Assembly: GCA_036556965.1 (NCBI GenBank)
Contig: DATBIO010000293.1
Location: 1-24,916, forward strand
Source of the DNA: DATBIO01 sp036556965
Lineage (GTDB): Bacteria > Acidobacteriota > Vicinamibacteria > Fen-336
DNA: 24,916 bases
Direction of reading: 5' to 3'
The position numbers were made by a program, and so were the translations under genes. Below are positions 1 to 7,560 of this stretch, in pieces; within the stretch, counting starts at the first letter, position 1, and each line of letters begins with the position of its first letter. Under the pieces are notes generated by a model. That model made no database searches. It was not told the DNA's origin and was given only the letters and a program-made list of their open reading frames with translations.

Positions 1-369
1 ACGCGCCGGACCGGCATCCCGTGCGCCGTGCGCGCCCAGCCGGGGGCGGACCAGCCCCTGGACCCGGCGCTCTCCCTGACCCTCTTCCGGGTGGCGCAGG
101 AGGGGCTCACCAACGTGGCCCGCCACGCCGAGGCGCGGCACGTGCACGTGGACCTGAGGGAACGCGACGGCCACGTGGTGCTCACGGTGGCCGACGACGG
201 GCGCGGCATCGAGAGGGGCGCCGTCCTCAGCTCGGGCTCGCTGGGCCTGCTCGGCATGCGCGAGCGCGCCCGGCTGGTGGAGGGCGTGGTGCGCATCACG
301 GGCGAGCCGGGCAAGGGGACCACGCTCACCGTCACCGCCCCACGCCGGGCCGCGGGGGCCCTTCCGTGA
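1..369 (+). CDS. Sensor histidine kinase, C-terminal ATPase part (5' truncated by window edge)
   Basis: Only the last ~122 residues are present; the reading frame is open from base 1. It is the GHKL ATP-binding half of a NarX/DegS/LiaS-type (HisKA_3) sensor kinase. The N box reads RVAQEGLTNVARHA, the G1 box VADDGRGI, and the G2 region GSLGLLGMRERA, followed by a GKGTTLTVTAP end strand. Kinases of this class phosphorylate NarL/FixJ regulators, and exactly such a regulator starts inside its stop codon (GTGA overlap at 366-369), so the two form a cognate pair by context. The sensory and dimerisation domains lie upstream of the window, so the signal cannot be inferred. Confidence 0.9.
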   Translation, partial: TRRTGIPCAVRAQPGADQPLDPALSLTLFRVAQEGLTNVARHAEARHVHVDLRERDGHVVLTVADDGRGIERGAVLSSGSLGLLGMRERARLVEGVVRITGEPGKGTTLTVTAPRRAAGALP

Positions 370-992
370 TCACGGTCCTCGTCGCCGACGACCACCCCCT
401 GGTACGCAAGGGCCTGCACCAGATCCTGCGCGAGGCGGGGGACATCGCGGTGGGGGCGGAGGCCGCCTCGGCCCAGGAGGTGCTCGGCCTCGTGCGCAGC
501 CGCCCCTTCGACGCCGTGATCCTGGACATCAACCTGCCCGGCCGGAGCGGCCTGGACCTGCTCGCCGACCTGCGCCGGGAGCGGCCGCGGCTGCCCGCCC
601 TCGTCCTCACCGTGCACGCGGAGGAGCTCTTCGCGGTGCGCGCCTTCAAGGAAGGGGCGCGCGGGTACCTGACCAAGGACGCCGCCGCCGAGCGCCTCGT
701 GGAAGCCGTGCGCCGCGTGGCCTCGGGCGGCCGCTACGTGAGCCCGGAGCTGGCGGAGCGCCTGGCGGGCAGCCTGGCCGAGGGCGAGGGCCCGCGCCAC
801 GCGGCCCTCTCCGCGCGGGAGTTCGAGGTCCTTCGCCTGCTCGCCGCCGGCCGCACGGTCAGCCAGGTCGCGGCGGCGATCCACCTGAGCGTCAAGACCG
901 TGAGCACCTACCGGGCCCGGCTCCTGGAGAAGCTGGGGCTGGCCACCACCGCCGAGCTCGTGCGGTACGCCGTCCACCACGGCCTCGACTAG
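366..992 (+). CDS. NarL/FixJ-family response regulator
   Basis: A 208-residue two-domain regulator. The receiver domain (about 1-120) has the acidic pair D8/D9, phospho-acceptor D54 in VILDINLPG, T82 and K104 (YLTKD). A LuxR-type helix-turn-helix follows at about 146-205 (LSAREFEVLRLLAAGRTVSQ, then HLSVKTVSTYRARLLEKL). The start is the GTG that overlaps the upstream kinase stop codon; an open frame continues upstream but would lie inside the kinase gene. Expected role: DNA-binding transcription factor activated by phosphotransfer from the adjacent HisKA_3 kinase. Target genes are unknown. Confidence 0.93.
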   Translation: MITVLVADDHPLVRKGLHQILREAGDIAVGAEAASAQEVLGLVRSRPFDAVILDINLPGRSGLDLLADLRRERPRLPALVLTVHAEELFAVRAFKEGARGYLTKDAAAERLVEAVRRVASGGRYVSPELAERLAGSLAEGEGPRHAALSAREFEVLRLLAAGRTVSQVAAAIHLSVKTVSTYRARLLEKLGLATTAELVRYAVHHGLD

Positions 993-1132
993 CGACGGCT
1001 TCGAGGCCCGGACCCCCCTCCACGCCGGGCGCCGTGTAGGACGAACACCGACACCCTCCTCCCGGACGTCCGACACGAGAAAGCGCGCGCCGCCGATTCC
1101 CGCCAGGTGAACGCTTTGCGATCATCCCCGGC

Positions 1133-1510
1133 GTGACGGCAACCGCGAGGACTCGCGTGCTGGTGGTAGAGGACGCGCCCGAGGTCCGGCGACGGCTGGT
1201 CGAGCTGCTGGGCACCGAGGGCGAGGCCGACGTGGTCGGCCACGCTTCGGACGTGCCCTCCGCCCTCGCCGCCGCGCGCCTTCTCCGCCCCTCCCTCGTA
1301 GTGCTCGACGCGCGACTGCCCGGCGGCAGCGGCCTGGACGTCCTGCGCACGCTGCGGGCGGAAGGAGCGACCGCGCGGGTGGCCGTGCTGACCCAGCACG
1401 CCACCGCGCAGGCGCGCCACGCCTACCTGTCCGCGGGAGCCGATCACTTCTTCGACAAGGCCAGCGACATACCCCTCCTCCTCGCCGTGGCCGCCATGAG
1501 GTCTCGCTAG
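1133..1510 (+). CDS. Single-domain response regulator (receiver only)
   Basis: A 125-residue protein that is almost entirely a receiver domain. It has the acidic pocket at VVEDAP (E13/D14), phospho-acceptor D59 in VVLDARLPGGSG, T87 and K109 (FFDKASD). There is no output domain. The N-terminal start is GTG 1133; an in-frame GTG at 1157 (giving VLVVED) would also produce a complete domain, and neither has a strong ribosome binding site. The last codon is followed directly by the ATG of the next receiver gene, so the two are probably co-transcribed. Likely a phosphorelay intermediate or protein-protein switch; its partner kinase could be the one at the window start, but that is not shown. Confidence 0.88.
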   Translation: MTATARTRVLVVEDAPEVRRRLVELLGTEGEADVVGHASDVPSALAAARLLRPSLVVLDARLPGGSGLDVLRTLRAEGATARVAVLTQHATAQARHAYLSAGADHFFDKASDIPLLLAVAAMRSR

Positions 1511-2017
1511 ATGAGCGTGTTGTCCATGAGAACCGCGGAGGTGCGCCGTGAATCGGCGACCCCGCAGACGCGGCCCGGCCCGGGGACGCAGGGCGCGCCC
1601 GAGCGGCCCAACCCCCTGGGCAACGACCCGCGCAACTCGGACGTGACGGTCCTCCTCGTGGAGGACGACGACCAGATCCGCCGCGTGCTCCTGCACTTCC
1701 TGAACGACGCCGGCTACACCGTGCTCGAGGCCCCCAGCGCCGAGGAGGCGCTGGCGGTGGCCGAGACCTGGCCCGGTCCCATCCAGGTGCTGCTGACGGA
1801 CTACTCCCTGCCCGGCCTGTCCGGCGACGACCTGCAGCGGGCGGTCAGGGCGGTGCGCGAGGAGACGCACGTCATCCTCATGTCGGCCTCCGGCCTCCCG
1901 GGCGAGGTCGGCCGCCTCGCCCGCGAGGCCGGCCTTCGCTTCCTGCCCAAGCCCTTCTCGCGGCAATCGCTTCTCGCGAACATCCGCGCCGCCCTGGAGG
2001 GCCGCACTACCCCCTGA
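1511..2017 (+). CDS. Response regulator with disordered N-terminal extension
   Basis: A 168-residue protein beginning at the ATG immediately after the previous stop codon; a second ATG at 1526 is possible. Residues 1-44 are Pro/Gly/Arg-rich with no recognisable fold. Residues 45-165 form a receiver domain: acidic residues E51/D52/D53, phospho-acceptor D97 in LLTDYSLPG, S125 in the Thr/Ser position, and K147 in FLPKPF. It has no DNA-binding output domain. The LPKPFS and SAxGxPGEV features resemble the receivers found at the C-terminus of hybrid kinases and in FixL/CheY-like relays. It may act in the same phosphorelay as the two preceding regulators. Confidence 0.88.
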   Translation: MSVLSMRTAEVRRESATPQTRPGPGTQGAPERPNPLGNDPRNSDVTVLLVEDDDQIRRVLLHFLNDAGYTVLEAPSAEEALAVAETWPGPIQVLLTDYSLPGLSGDDLQRAVRAVREETHVILMSASGLPGEVGRLAREAGLRFLPKPFSRQSLLANIRAALEGRTTP

Positions 2018-2039
2018 CCGGCTGCGACGGGCTCCGCGC

Positions 2040-2045
2040 TAGAAT
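2040..2045 (+). promoter_or_regulatory. Possible -10 box (TAGAAT) upstream of the phosphatase lipoprotein
   Basis: TAGAAT lies about 40 bases before the ATG at 2086 in an otherwise very GC-rich gap. No convincing -35 element is visible at 16-18 bases, so this is a weak call. The same GCTAGAATC string recurs before the receiver gene at 15710. Confidence 0.25.
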
Positions 2046-2085
2046 CGCCGCTCTTACGGGCGCTGCGCGCGCTCCCGAGGTGCCG

Positions 2086-4173
2086 ATGTCATCCTTCCCG
2101 CCTACCCGGGCGGCGGCCTTGCTGGCCGCCGCCTCCCTTCTCGCCGCCGCCTGCTCCTCCACCGCGCAGGGCAAGCCGGCGCGGAGGACGTCGCAGCGCG
2201 TCGTGGTGATGGGCTTCGACGGGATGGACCCCACCCTGGCCCGCCGGCTGATGGACGAGGGGAAGCTGCCCAACCTGAAGCGGCTGGCGGACACCGGCCA
2301 CTTCTCCACGCTGGGCAGCACCCAGCCCTCCGAGTCGCCGACGGCCTGGTCCAGCTTCGCCACCGGGGTCAATCCGGGCAAGCACAACATCTACGACTTC
2401 CTGGTGCGGGACTTCGACACCTACATGCCCGACCTGGGCATGGTGAAGCGGGAGCCGCCCCGCTTCCTGTGGGGCCTCATCCCCACGCGCAAGCCCAAGC
2501 TCACCTCCACCCGTGGGGGCACCTCGTTCTGGGTGCACGCGGGCCGCGACGGCGTGCGCAGCGTCGTGCTCACCGTGCCCGTGACCTTCCCGCCGGAGGA
2601 GGTGCCGCACGGCTCGCTCCTGGCGGGACTGCCCCTCCCCGACGTGCGGGGCACCGTGGGCACGTTCTACTACTGGGCCACCGACCTCTCCTCCTTCGAG
2701 GAGGGCAACACGGAGTTCGGCGGCTTCCTCAAGCGCCTGCTCTTCGAGGGAGGCGTGGCCCAGACCGTGCTCAAGGGCCCGGAGAGCCCCGTGCTCCGCC
2801 AGGAGGAGGCGGCGCTGCGGGAGAAGCGGGCCGCCGACGCCCCCCTGAGCACCGCGGAGCAGCAGCGGCTGGACGAGCTGGCCACCGGCAAGGACATCAA
2901 CCTGCCGGTGACGGTGCGCTGGTCGGAGGGGTCCGGCCAGGCCGAGATCGAGGTGCAGGGGCAGAAGCTGACCCTCAAGGCCGGCCAATGGAGCGGTTGG
3001 GTGCCCCTCACCTTCAAGGTCAACGTGCTCCTCAGCGTCAAGGGCATGACGCAGTTCCACGTCGTGCGCGCGGACCGCGAGCTGCAGATCTACGCCTCTC
3101 CCGTCAACCTCGACCCGCGCGATCCCCCCATCCCCATCTCCAAGCCCGACGACTACGCGGAGGAGATCGCGGACGACCTCGGCCTCTACCGCACCCTGGG
3201 CTGGGCGGAGTCCGCGGACAAGGCCCTCAACGAGGGGCGCCTGGACGAGGCCACCTTCCTCTACGACTCCGAGAAGGCCATGGAGGACCGCGAGCGGATC
3301 ATCATGGCCGCGCTGGAGAAGGGCGACTGGGACCTCTTCGTGGCCGCCATCGAGACCACGGACCGCGTCTCGCACATGATGTGGCGGCTCATCGACCCCA
3401 GGCACCCCATGTACGAGGCGGAGCTGGCGTCGAAGTACGGGGACGCCATCGAGAAGGTCTACCGGCGCGCCGACGCCTACGTGGGCCGGATGGTCGAGAA
3501 GATGCCCCGGGACGCCGTGTTCATGGTGATGTCCGACCACGGCTTCCACTCCTTCCGGCGCAGCGTCAACCTCAATACATGGCTCGTGCAGAACGGCTAC
3601 ATGGTCTTCGAGGGCCAGCAGAGCGGCACCAAGACCCTGGCCGACCTCTTCGGGCGGGGCAAGTTCTGGGAGGGCGTGGACTGGAGCCGCACGCGCGCCT
3701 ACGCGGTGGGGCTGGGGCAGATCTACTTCAACCTGCGCGGGCGCGAGGGACAGGGCATCGTCTCCGCGGGGGCGGAATACGCCGCGCTGCAGAAGGAGAT
3801 CGGGGACAAGCTGGTCCAGCTCACGGACCCGGAGACGGGCGAGCGCGTCATGAGCGCCGTGTACCGGCGCGACGACATGTACAAGGGCGAGTACCTCCAG
3901 TTCGCGCCCGACCTCCAGGTCGGCTTCAACGACGGCTACCGCGTGGGCTGGCAGGACACCCTGGGCGGCATCCAGCGCTCGGTGGTGGAGAACAACAATC
4001 GCAAGTGGAGCGGGGACCACTGCGCCACGGCCGCCGAGATCAGCGGGGGCGTGCTCTTCGCCAACCGAAAGCTGGCCCGGGCCGACCCCCAGATCACGGA
4101 CCTCGCCCCCTCCATCCTGAAGCTGCTCGGCGTCGCGCTGCCGGGCGACCTCGACGGCCAGCCGCTCTGGTGA
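2086..4173 (+). CDS. Alkaline-phosphatase-superfamily lipoprotein (type I phosphodiesterase/nucleotide pyrophosphatase-like)
   Basis: A 695-residue exported hydrolase. ATG 2086 is chosen over GTG 2080 because GAGG sits five bases before it. A hydrophobic signal segment ends in LLAAAC, a probable lipobox with C23 as the lipidated residue. The metal-binding core follows: VVVMGFDGMD (D45), the nucleophile region SESPTAWSSFATG with T86 as likely nucleophile, VMSDHGFHSF (D484, H485), and WSGDHC (D644, H645) near the end. This order is that of the alkaline phosphatase/phosphodiesterase superfamily (COG3379-like). The substrate cannot be told; phosphodiester or pyrophosphate bonds are typical. A ~300-residue insert between the first and second metal motifs carries beta-rich sequence. 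The stop codon overlaps the GTG of the next gene. Confidence 0.88.
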   Translation: MSSFPPTRAAALLAAASLLAAACSSTAQGKPARRTSQRVVVMGFDGMDPTLARRLMDEGKLPNLKRLADTGHFSTLGSTQPSESPTAWSSFATGVNPGKHNIYDFLVRDFDTYMPDLGMVKREPPRFLWGLIPTRKPKLTSTRGGTSFWVHAGRDGVRSVVLTVPVTFPPEEVPHGSLLAGLPLPDVRGTVGTFYYWATDLSSFEEGNTEFGGFLKRLLFEGGVAQTVLKGPESPVLRQEEAALREKRAADAPLSTAEQQRLDELATGKDINLPVTVRWSEGSGQAEIEVQGQKLTLKAGQWSGWVPLTFKVNVLLSVKGMTQFHVVRADRELQIYASPVNLDPRDPPIPISKPDDYAEEIADDLGLYRTLGWAESADKALNEGRLDEATFLYDSEKAMEDRERIIMAALEKGDWDLFVAAIETTDRVSHMMWRLIDPRHPMYEAELASKYGDAIEKVYRRADAYVGRMVEKMPRDAVFMVMSDHGFHSFRRSVNLNTWLVQNGYMVFEGQQSGTKTLADLFGRGKFWEGVDWSRTRAYAVGLGQIYFNLRGREGQGIVSAGAEYAALQKEIGDKLVQLTDPETGERVMSAVYRRDDMYKGEYLQFAPDLQVGFNDGYRVGWQDTLGGIQRSVVENNNRKWSGDHCATAAEISGGVLFANRKLARADPQITDLAPSILKLLGVALPGDLDGQPLW

Positions 4174-5324
4174 GGCCGGGCGGGGTGCTCCTCGCCGTGG
4201 CCCTGGCCACGGCCGCCCTCGCCCAGTCCCCCCCGTCCTCTCCCTCTCCCCCTCCCCGCGCGGAGGACGACCGCCTGCGCCGCGTGCAGACCCGGCGGCG
4301 GTCGCTGGAGCGCGAGGTGGAGCGCCTGCGCGGCCAGGAGAGGAGCCTGCTCGGGGAGGTGGAGCGCCTCGAGCTCGAGGTGCGGCTGCGCACGGAGGAG
4401 ATGCGGGAGGCGCAGATCCTCCTCCTGCGCAGCAACCGCGAGCTGGACGACACCGTGCGCCGCCTGGCCGCCCTGGAGGACTCGCTGGCCGTGATGCGGC
4501 CGGCCCTGGCCGCCCGCGCCCGCGCCCTCTACAAGCTGGGCGAGCTCAGCTACCTGCGCCTGCTCCTCTCGGTGGACCGTCCCGCGGACTTCCTGCGCGG
4601 CTACCGCTTCGTCACCACGCTGGCGCGCGCGGACCGGGAGAGGGTGGCGCGCTTCCGCGCCGACGTGGCCCGCGCCGCCGCCGCGCGCGCCTCGCTGGAG
4701 GAGCAGACGCGGGCGGCCCTCGCCCTGCGCGCCGAGCTGGATCGCACGCGGCGCGTCCTCGACCAGGACCGCCGGCGCAAGACGGACCTGCTCACCCAGA
4801 TCGTGGAGCGCAAGGAGACCCAGGCCGAGTATCTCCGGGAGCTCACGGAGGCCGAGGAGCAGCTGGCCCGGATGATCGGGGGGCTGGCCGGCACCGACGT
4901 GGCCATGCCCCTGGGCGCCTTCCGCGGCTCCCTGCCCTGGCCGGTGGAGGGCACGGTGCGCACGCCGTTCGGACGGCGCAAGCACCCGCGCTTCGACACC
5001 TACACCGTGCAGAACGGCATCGAGGTGGAGGCGGCCGCCGACGCCCCCGTGCGGGCGGTGCACGAGGGCACGGTGGCCTACGCCGGCCACTTCCGCGGCT
5101 ACGGGCTGCTCGTGATCCTCGACCACGGGGGCAAGCGCCACACCCTCTACGCCCAGCTCGGCGAGGCCACGGTGGGGGTGGGGGAGCGGGTGGGCTCGGG
5201 CCAGGAGCTGGGCCGGGTGGGGGCCACCACGCTGGGGGGGCCCGGCCTCTATTTCGAGGTCCGGGTCCTCGGCAAGCCGGAAGACCCCGCGGAATGGCTG
5301 GCCCCCCACCCGCGCGCGCCCTGA
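4170..5324 (+). CDS. EnvC-like coiled-coil protein with degenerate LytM (M23) domain
   Basis: A 384-residue exported protein starting at the GTG that overlaps the phosphatase stop (GTGA). Residues 1-19 form a signal peptide ending ALAQ. Residues ~31-235 are charged heptad-like coiled coil, typical of EnvC/NlpD-type amidase activators. Residues ~250-378 are a LytM/peptidase M23 domain. In an active M23 enzyme the zinc ligands lie in HxGxD, YxH and LHFE. Here they read QNGIE (Q281, E285), LYAQL (Q329) and LYFEV (Y361). The ligands are therefore absent and the domain is predicted to be non-hydrolytic, as in E. coli EnvC. Expected role: periplasmic activator of a peptidoglycan amidase in daughter-cell separation. 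No amidase gene is in the window. Confidence 0.88.
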   Translation: MRPGGVLLAVALATAALAQSPPSSPSPPPRAEDDRLRRVQTRRRSLEREVERLRGQERSLLGEVERLELEVRLRTEEMREAQILLLRSNRELDDTVRRLAALEDSLAVMRPALAARARALYKLGELSYLRLLLSVDRPADFLRGYRFVTTLARADRERVARFRADVARAAAARASLEEQTRAALALRAELDRTRRVLDQDRRRKTDLLTQIVERKETQAEYLRELTEAEEQLARMIGGLAGTDVAMPLGAFRGSLPWPVEGTVRTPFGRRKHPRFDTYTVQNGIEVEAAADAPVRAVHEGTVAYAGHFRGYGLLVILDHGGKRHTLYAQLGEATVGVGERVGSGQELGRVGATTLGGPGLYFEVRVLGKPEDPAEWLAPHPRAP

Positions 5325-5361
5325 CCGGATACGATGGAAATCGAGCACACGTGACCACGCG

Positions 5362-5691
5362 ATGGACGCCGACCCGCCGCCGGCAGCCCGCTCGTCGGCC
5401 GAGCCCGAGCCGATCGAGCTCGTCCTCTACGTGAGCCCCAGCTCCGCGGCGTGCGCCCGCGCGCGGGTCGCGCTCGGGCGCATCCTGGCCGGCTGCGACA
5501 CCTCGCGCGTGCGTCTCGACGTCCGCGACCTGTCGCAGGGCGCGGAGGGCGCGGAGGAGGACCACGTTCTCTTCACGCCCACCCTGGTCAAGCGCCGGCC
5601 GCGGCCGCGCGCCTGGTTCGTGGGGGACCTCGGCGACGCGGGCGTGGTGGCGACCCTGATGGTCACCCTGGGCCTCGAAAGGACGACATGA
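5362..5691 (+). CDS. kaiB: KaiB-like thioredoxin-fold protein
   Basis: A 109-residue protein whose residues ~18-105 match the KaiB pattern: beta strand IELVLYVSPSSAAC, helix RARVALGRIL, strand RVRLDVRDLSQ, the cis-proline loop HVLFTPTLVKRRP, and WFVGDLGD. In cyanobacterial KaiB this fold binds the CI ring of phosphorylated KaiC after a fold switch. Residues 1-17 are a Pro/Ala-rich tail. The stop codon overlaps the ATG of the kaiC-like gene by four bases (ATGA), so the pair is translationally coupled. A second KaiB domain is encoded two genes downstream. Whether it oscillates or simply signals cannot be told; no KaiA is present. Confidence 0.87.
   Translation: MDADPPPAARSSAEPEPIELVLYVSPSSAACARARVALGRILAGCDTSRVRLDVRDLSQGAEGAEEDHVLFTPTLVKRRPRPRAWFVGDLGDAGVVATLMVTLGLERTT
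5569..5600 (+). repeat. Copy 1 of a 32-base near-identical KaiB-coding stretch (copy 2: 8203-8234)
   Basis: The two segments are 30 of 32 identical and both encode the LFTPTLVKRRP loop of the KaiB domain. They mark either recent domain duplication or strong shared selection with biased codon use. Confidence 0.8.
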
Positions 5692-7550
5692 CCGAAGTCC
5701 CGAAGCTCTCCACGGGCGTGCCCGGCTTCGACACCCTGGCCGACGGGGGGATCCCCGCCGGCCGGTCCACGCTGGTGGTGGGCCGCGCGGGCACGGGCAA
5801 GACCATCTTCGGCCTGCAGGTCGCCGCCCACCTCGCGGGTCAGGGCCTCAACACCGTCGTCCTGGCCGTGGAGGAATCCCCCGCCGACCTCGTCACCAGC
5901 GGCGACACCCTGAGCTTCGGGCTCAGCCGCCTGGTGGCGGAGAAGCGCCTGCGCATCTCCGACGCCACCCGGCCCCTGGACGGTCCGACCATGGTCAGCG
6001 GCGAGTACGACCTGTCGGGCCTGCTGCATCGCGTGGAGGGCCTGGTCGGCCAGCTCGGGGCCCGGGCGGTGGTTCTCGACTCGGTGACGGCCCTCTTCAG
6101 CCCCCGTCCGCCGGAGACGCTCCTGCGCGCCCTGTTCTTCCAGCTCGTCCACGGCTTCCGCAAGATGGACCTCACCGCCATCATGCTGGCCGAGGGCGCC
6201 GGCGAGCACGGCCCCCTCACCACCCTCGGCATCGAGGACTACGTCTGCGACATGGTGATCGTGCTGCGCAACGTCGTGGACAACGAGCGCCGGCGGCGCA
6301 CCATCGAGGTCAACAAGTACCGGCGCAGCTCGCACTACAAGGGCGAGTACCCCTGCGCCATCACCAGCCGCGGCCTCTCCATCTTCCCGCTGGGCGCGCG
6401 CGAGCAGCCCGAGCCGGCGGGGACGGTGGAGCGCTACTCCAGCGGCTTCTCCGCCCTCGACTCCATGATCGACGGCGGGCTCCTGCGCGACTCGATCGTC
6501 ATCGTCCGCGGTCCCACGGGCAGCGGCAAGACCATCCTGGCCGGTGCCTACGCGCGGGCGGGCGCCCTGCGCGGGGAGCGTGTCTCCTACTGGGGCTTCG
6601 AGGAGCCGCGCGCCGTCCTCCTGCGCAACTTCGAGACCCTGGACATGGGGATGGAGGAGCTCGAGGCGAGCGGCCTGCTGAAGATCACCTGCCGCTATCC
6701 GGAGGCCATGGGCTTCGAGGACCTCCTCGTCCAGCTGCGCGACCGCCTGGAGGAGTTCGAGCCCTCGCTCATCGTCCTCGACAGCATCTCCTCCATCGAG
6801 CATTCCCTCTCCGAGAAGGGCTTCCGCCAGTTCATGATCGGCCTGGCCTCCCTCCTGCGCGAGCACCGCCGCAGCGCGCTCCTCACCCAGACCGTGACCG
6901 GCGGCCACGAGGCGCACCAGACCGCGCCCTACCTGTCCACCATCGCCGACGCCATCCTGGTCCTGGACTACTCCTTCGACGACTTCGAGCTGAAGCGCAC
7001 CCTGCGCATCCTCAAGATCCGCGGATCCGCCCACGAGACGCACGCCGCACGGATGTACCTCGGGCGGGGCGGGCCCCGCATCGAGCCGGAGGCGGTCAAG
7101 GGCGTGCGGCCGGTGGACGAACGCCCCGAGAGGCGCGGCAGCGAGCTCAAGGGGCTGCGCGTGCTGCTGGTGGAGGACTACGACGGCGCCCGCGACGCGG
7201 CCGCCCTGGTGCTGCGGCGCGACGGCGCCGACGTGGTGACGGCGGAGAACGCGTTCCAGGCCCTCGAGGCGGCGCGGCGCGAGCGGTTCGACGTCGTGGT
7301 CTGCGACATCGGCCTGCCCGACGAGGACGGCTACGGGCTCGTGCGCCGCCTGCGCACCCTTCCCGGCGACGTGGCGCGGACGCCCGTGATCGCCCTCACC
7401 GGCTGGACGCTGCCGGAGGACGAGGAGCGCAGCGGGGCCGAGGGCTTCCAGGGCCACCTGCGCAAGCCGATCGAGCCCACCCGCCTGCGCGAGGCGGTGC
7501 GGGAAGCGGCCCGTGGCCGCGGCCAGCCGCCGGCGGCGGCGGGCGCCTGA
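5688..7550 (+). CDS. kaiC: KaiC-like double RecA ATPase/kinase fused to a C-terminal receiver domain
   Basis: A 620-residue protein with two KaiC domains and an added receiver. CI (about 5-245) has Walker A GRAGTGKT (32-39), catalytic glutamates E62/E63 and a Walker B-like AVVLDSVTALF. CII (about 250-480) has Walker A GPTGSGKT (275-282), GFEEPRAV, LIVLDSISSIE, and YLSTIADAILVL. In that last motif S417-T418 align with the S431/T432 phosphorylation pair of Synechococcus KaiC. Residues ~493-605 form a receiver: LLVEDYDG, phospho-acceptor D540 in VVCDIGLPDEDG, and HLRKPIEP. The receiver takes the place of the C-terminal tail that binds KaiA in cyanobacteria. ATG 5688 overlaps the kaiB-like stop. 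Expected: hexameric ATPase with autokinase activity, tuned by phosphorylation of D540. Confidence 0.92.
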   Translation: MTEVPKLSTGVPGFDTLADGGIPAGRSTLVVGRAGTGKTIFGLQVAAHLAGQGLNTVVLAVEESPADLVTSGDTLSFGLSRLVAEKRLRISDATRPLDGPTMVSGEYDLSGLLHRVEGLVGQLGARAVVLDSVTALFSPRPPETLLRALFFQLVHGFRKMDLTAIMLAEGAGEHGPLTTLGIEDYVCDMVIVLRNVVDNERRRRTIEVNKYRRSSHYKGEYPCAITSRGLSIFPLGAREQPEPAGTVERYSSGFSALDSMIDGGLLRDSIVIVRGPTGSGKTILAGAYARAGALRGERVSYWGFEEPRAVLLRNFETLDMGMEELEASGLLKITCRYPEAMGFEDLLVQLRDRLEEFEPSLIVLDSISSIEHSLSEKGFRQFMIGLASLLREHRRSALLTQTVTGGHEAHQTAPYLSTIADAILVLDYSFDDFELKRTLRILKIRGSAHETHAARMYLGRGGPRIEPEAVKGVRPVDERPERRGSELKGLRVLLVEDYDGARDAAALVLRRDGADVVTAENAFQALEAARRERFDVVVCDIGLPDEDGYGLVRRLRTLPGDVARTPVIALTGWTLPEDEERSGAEGFQGHLRKPIEPTRLREAVREAARGRGQPPAAAGA

Positions 7551-7560
7551 GGGGACGGCC

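Noticed and set aside
2089..4020. A 643-residue antisense open frame opposite the phosphatase lipoprotein
   Set aside because: Its sequence is His/Leu/Val/Gly-rich with no fold pattern; the sense-strand gene has clear metal-binding motifs.
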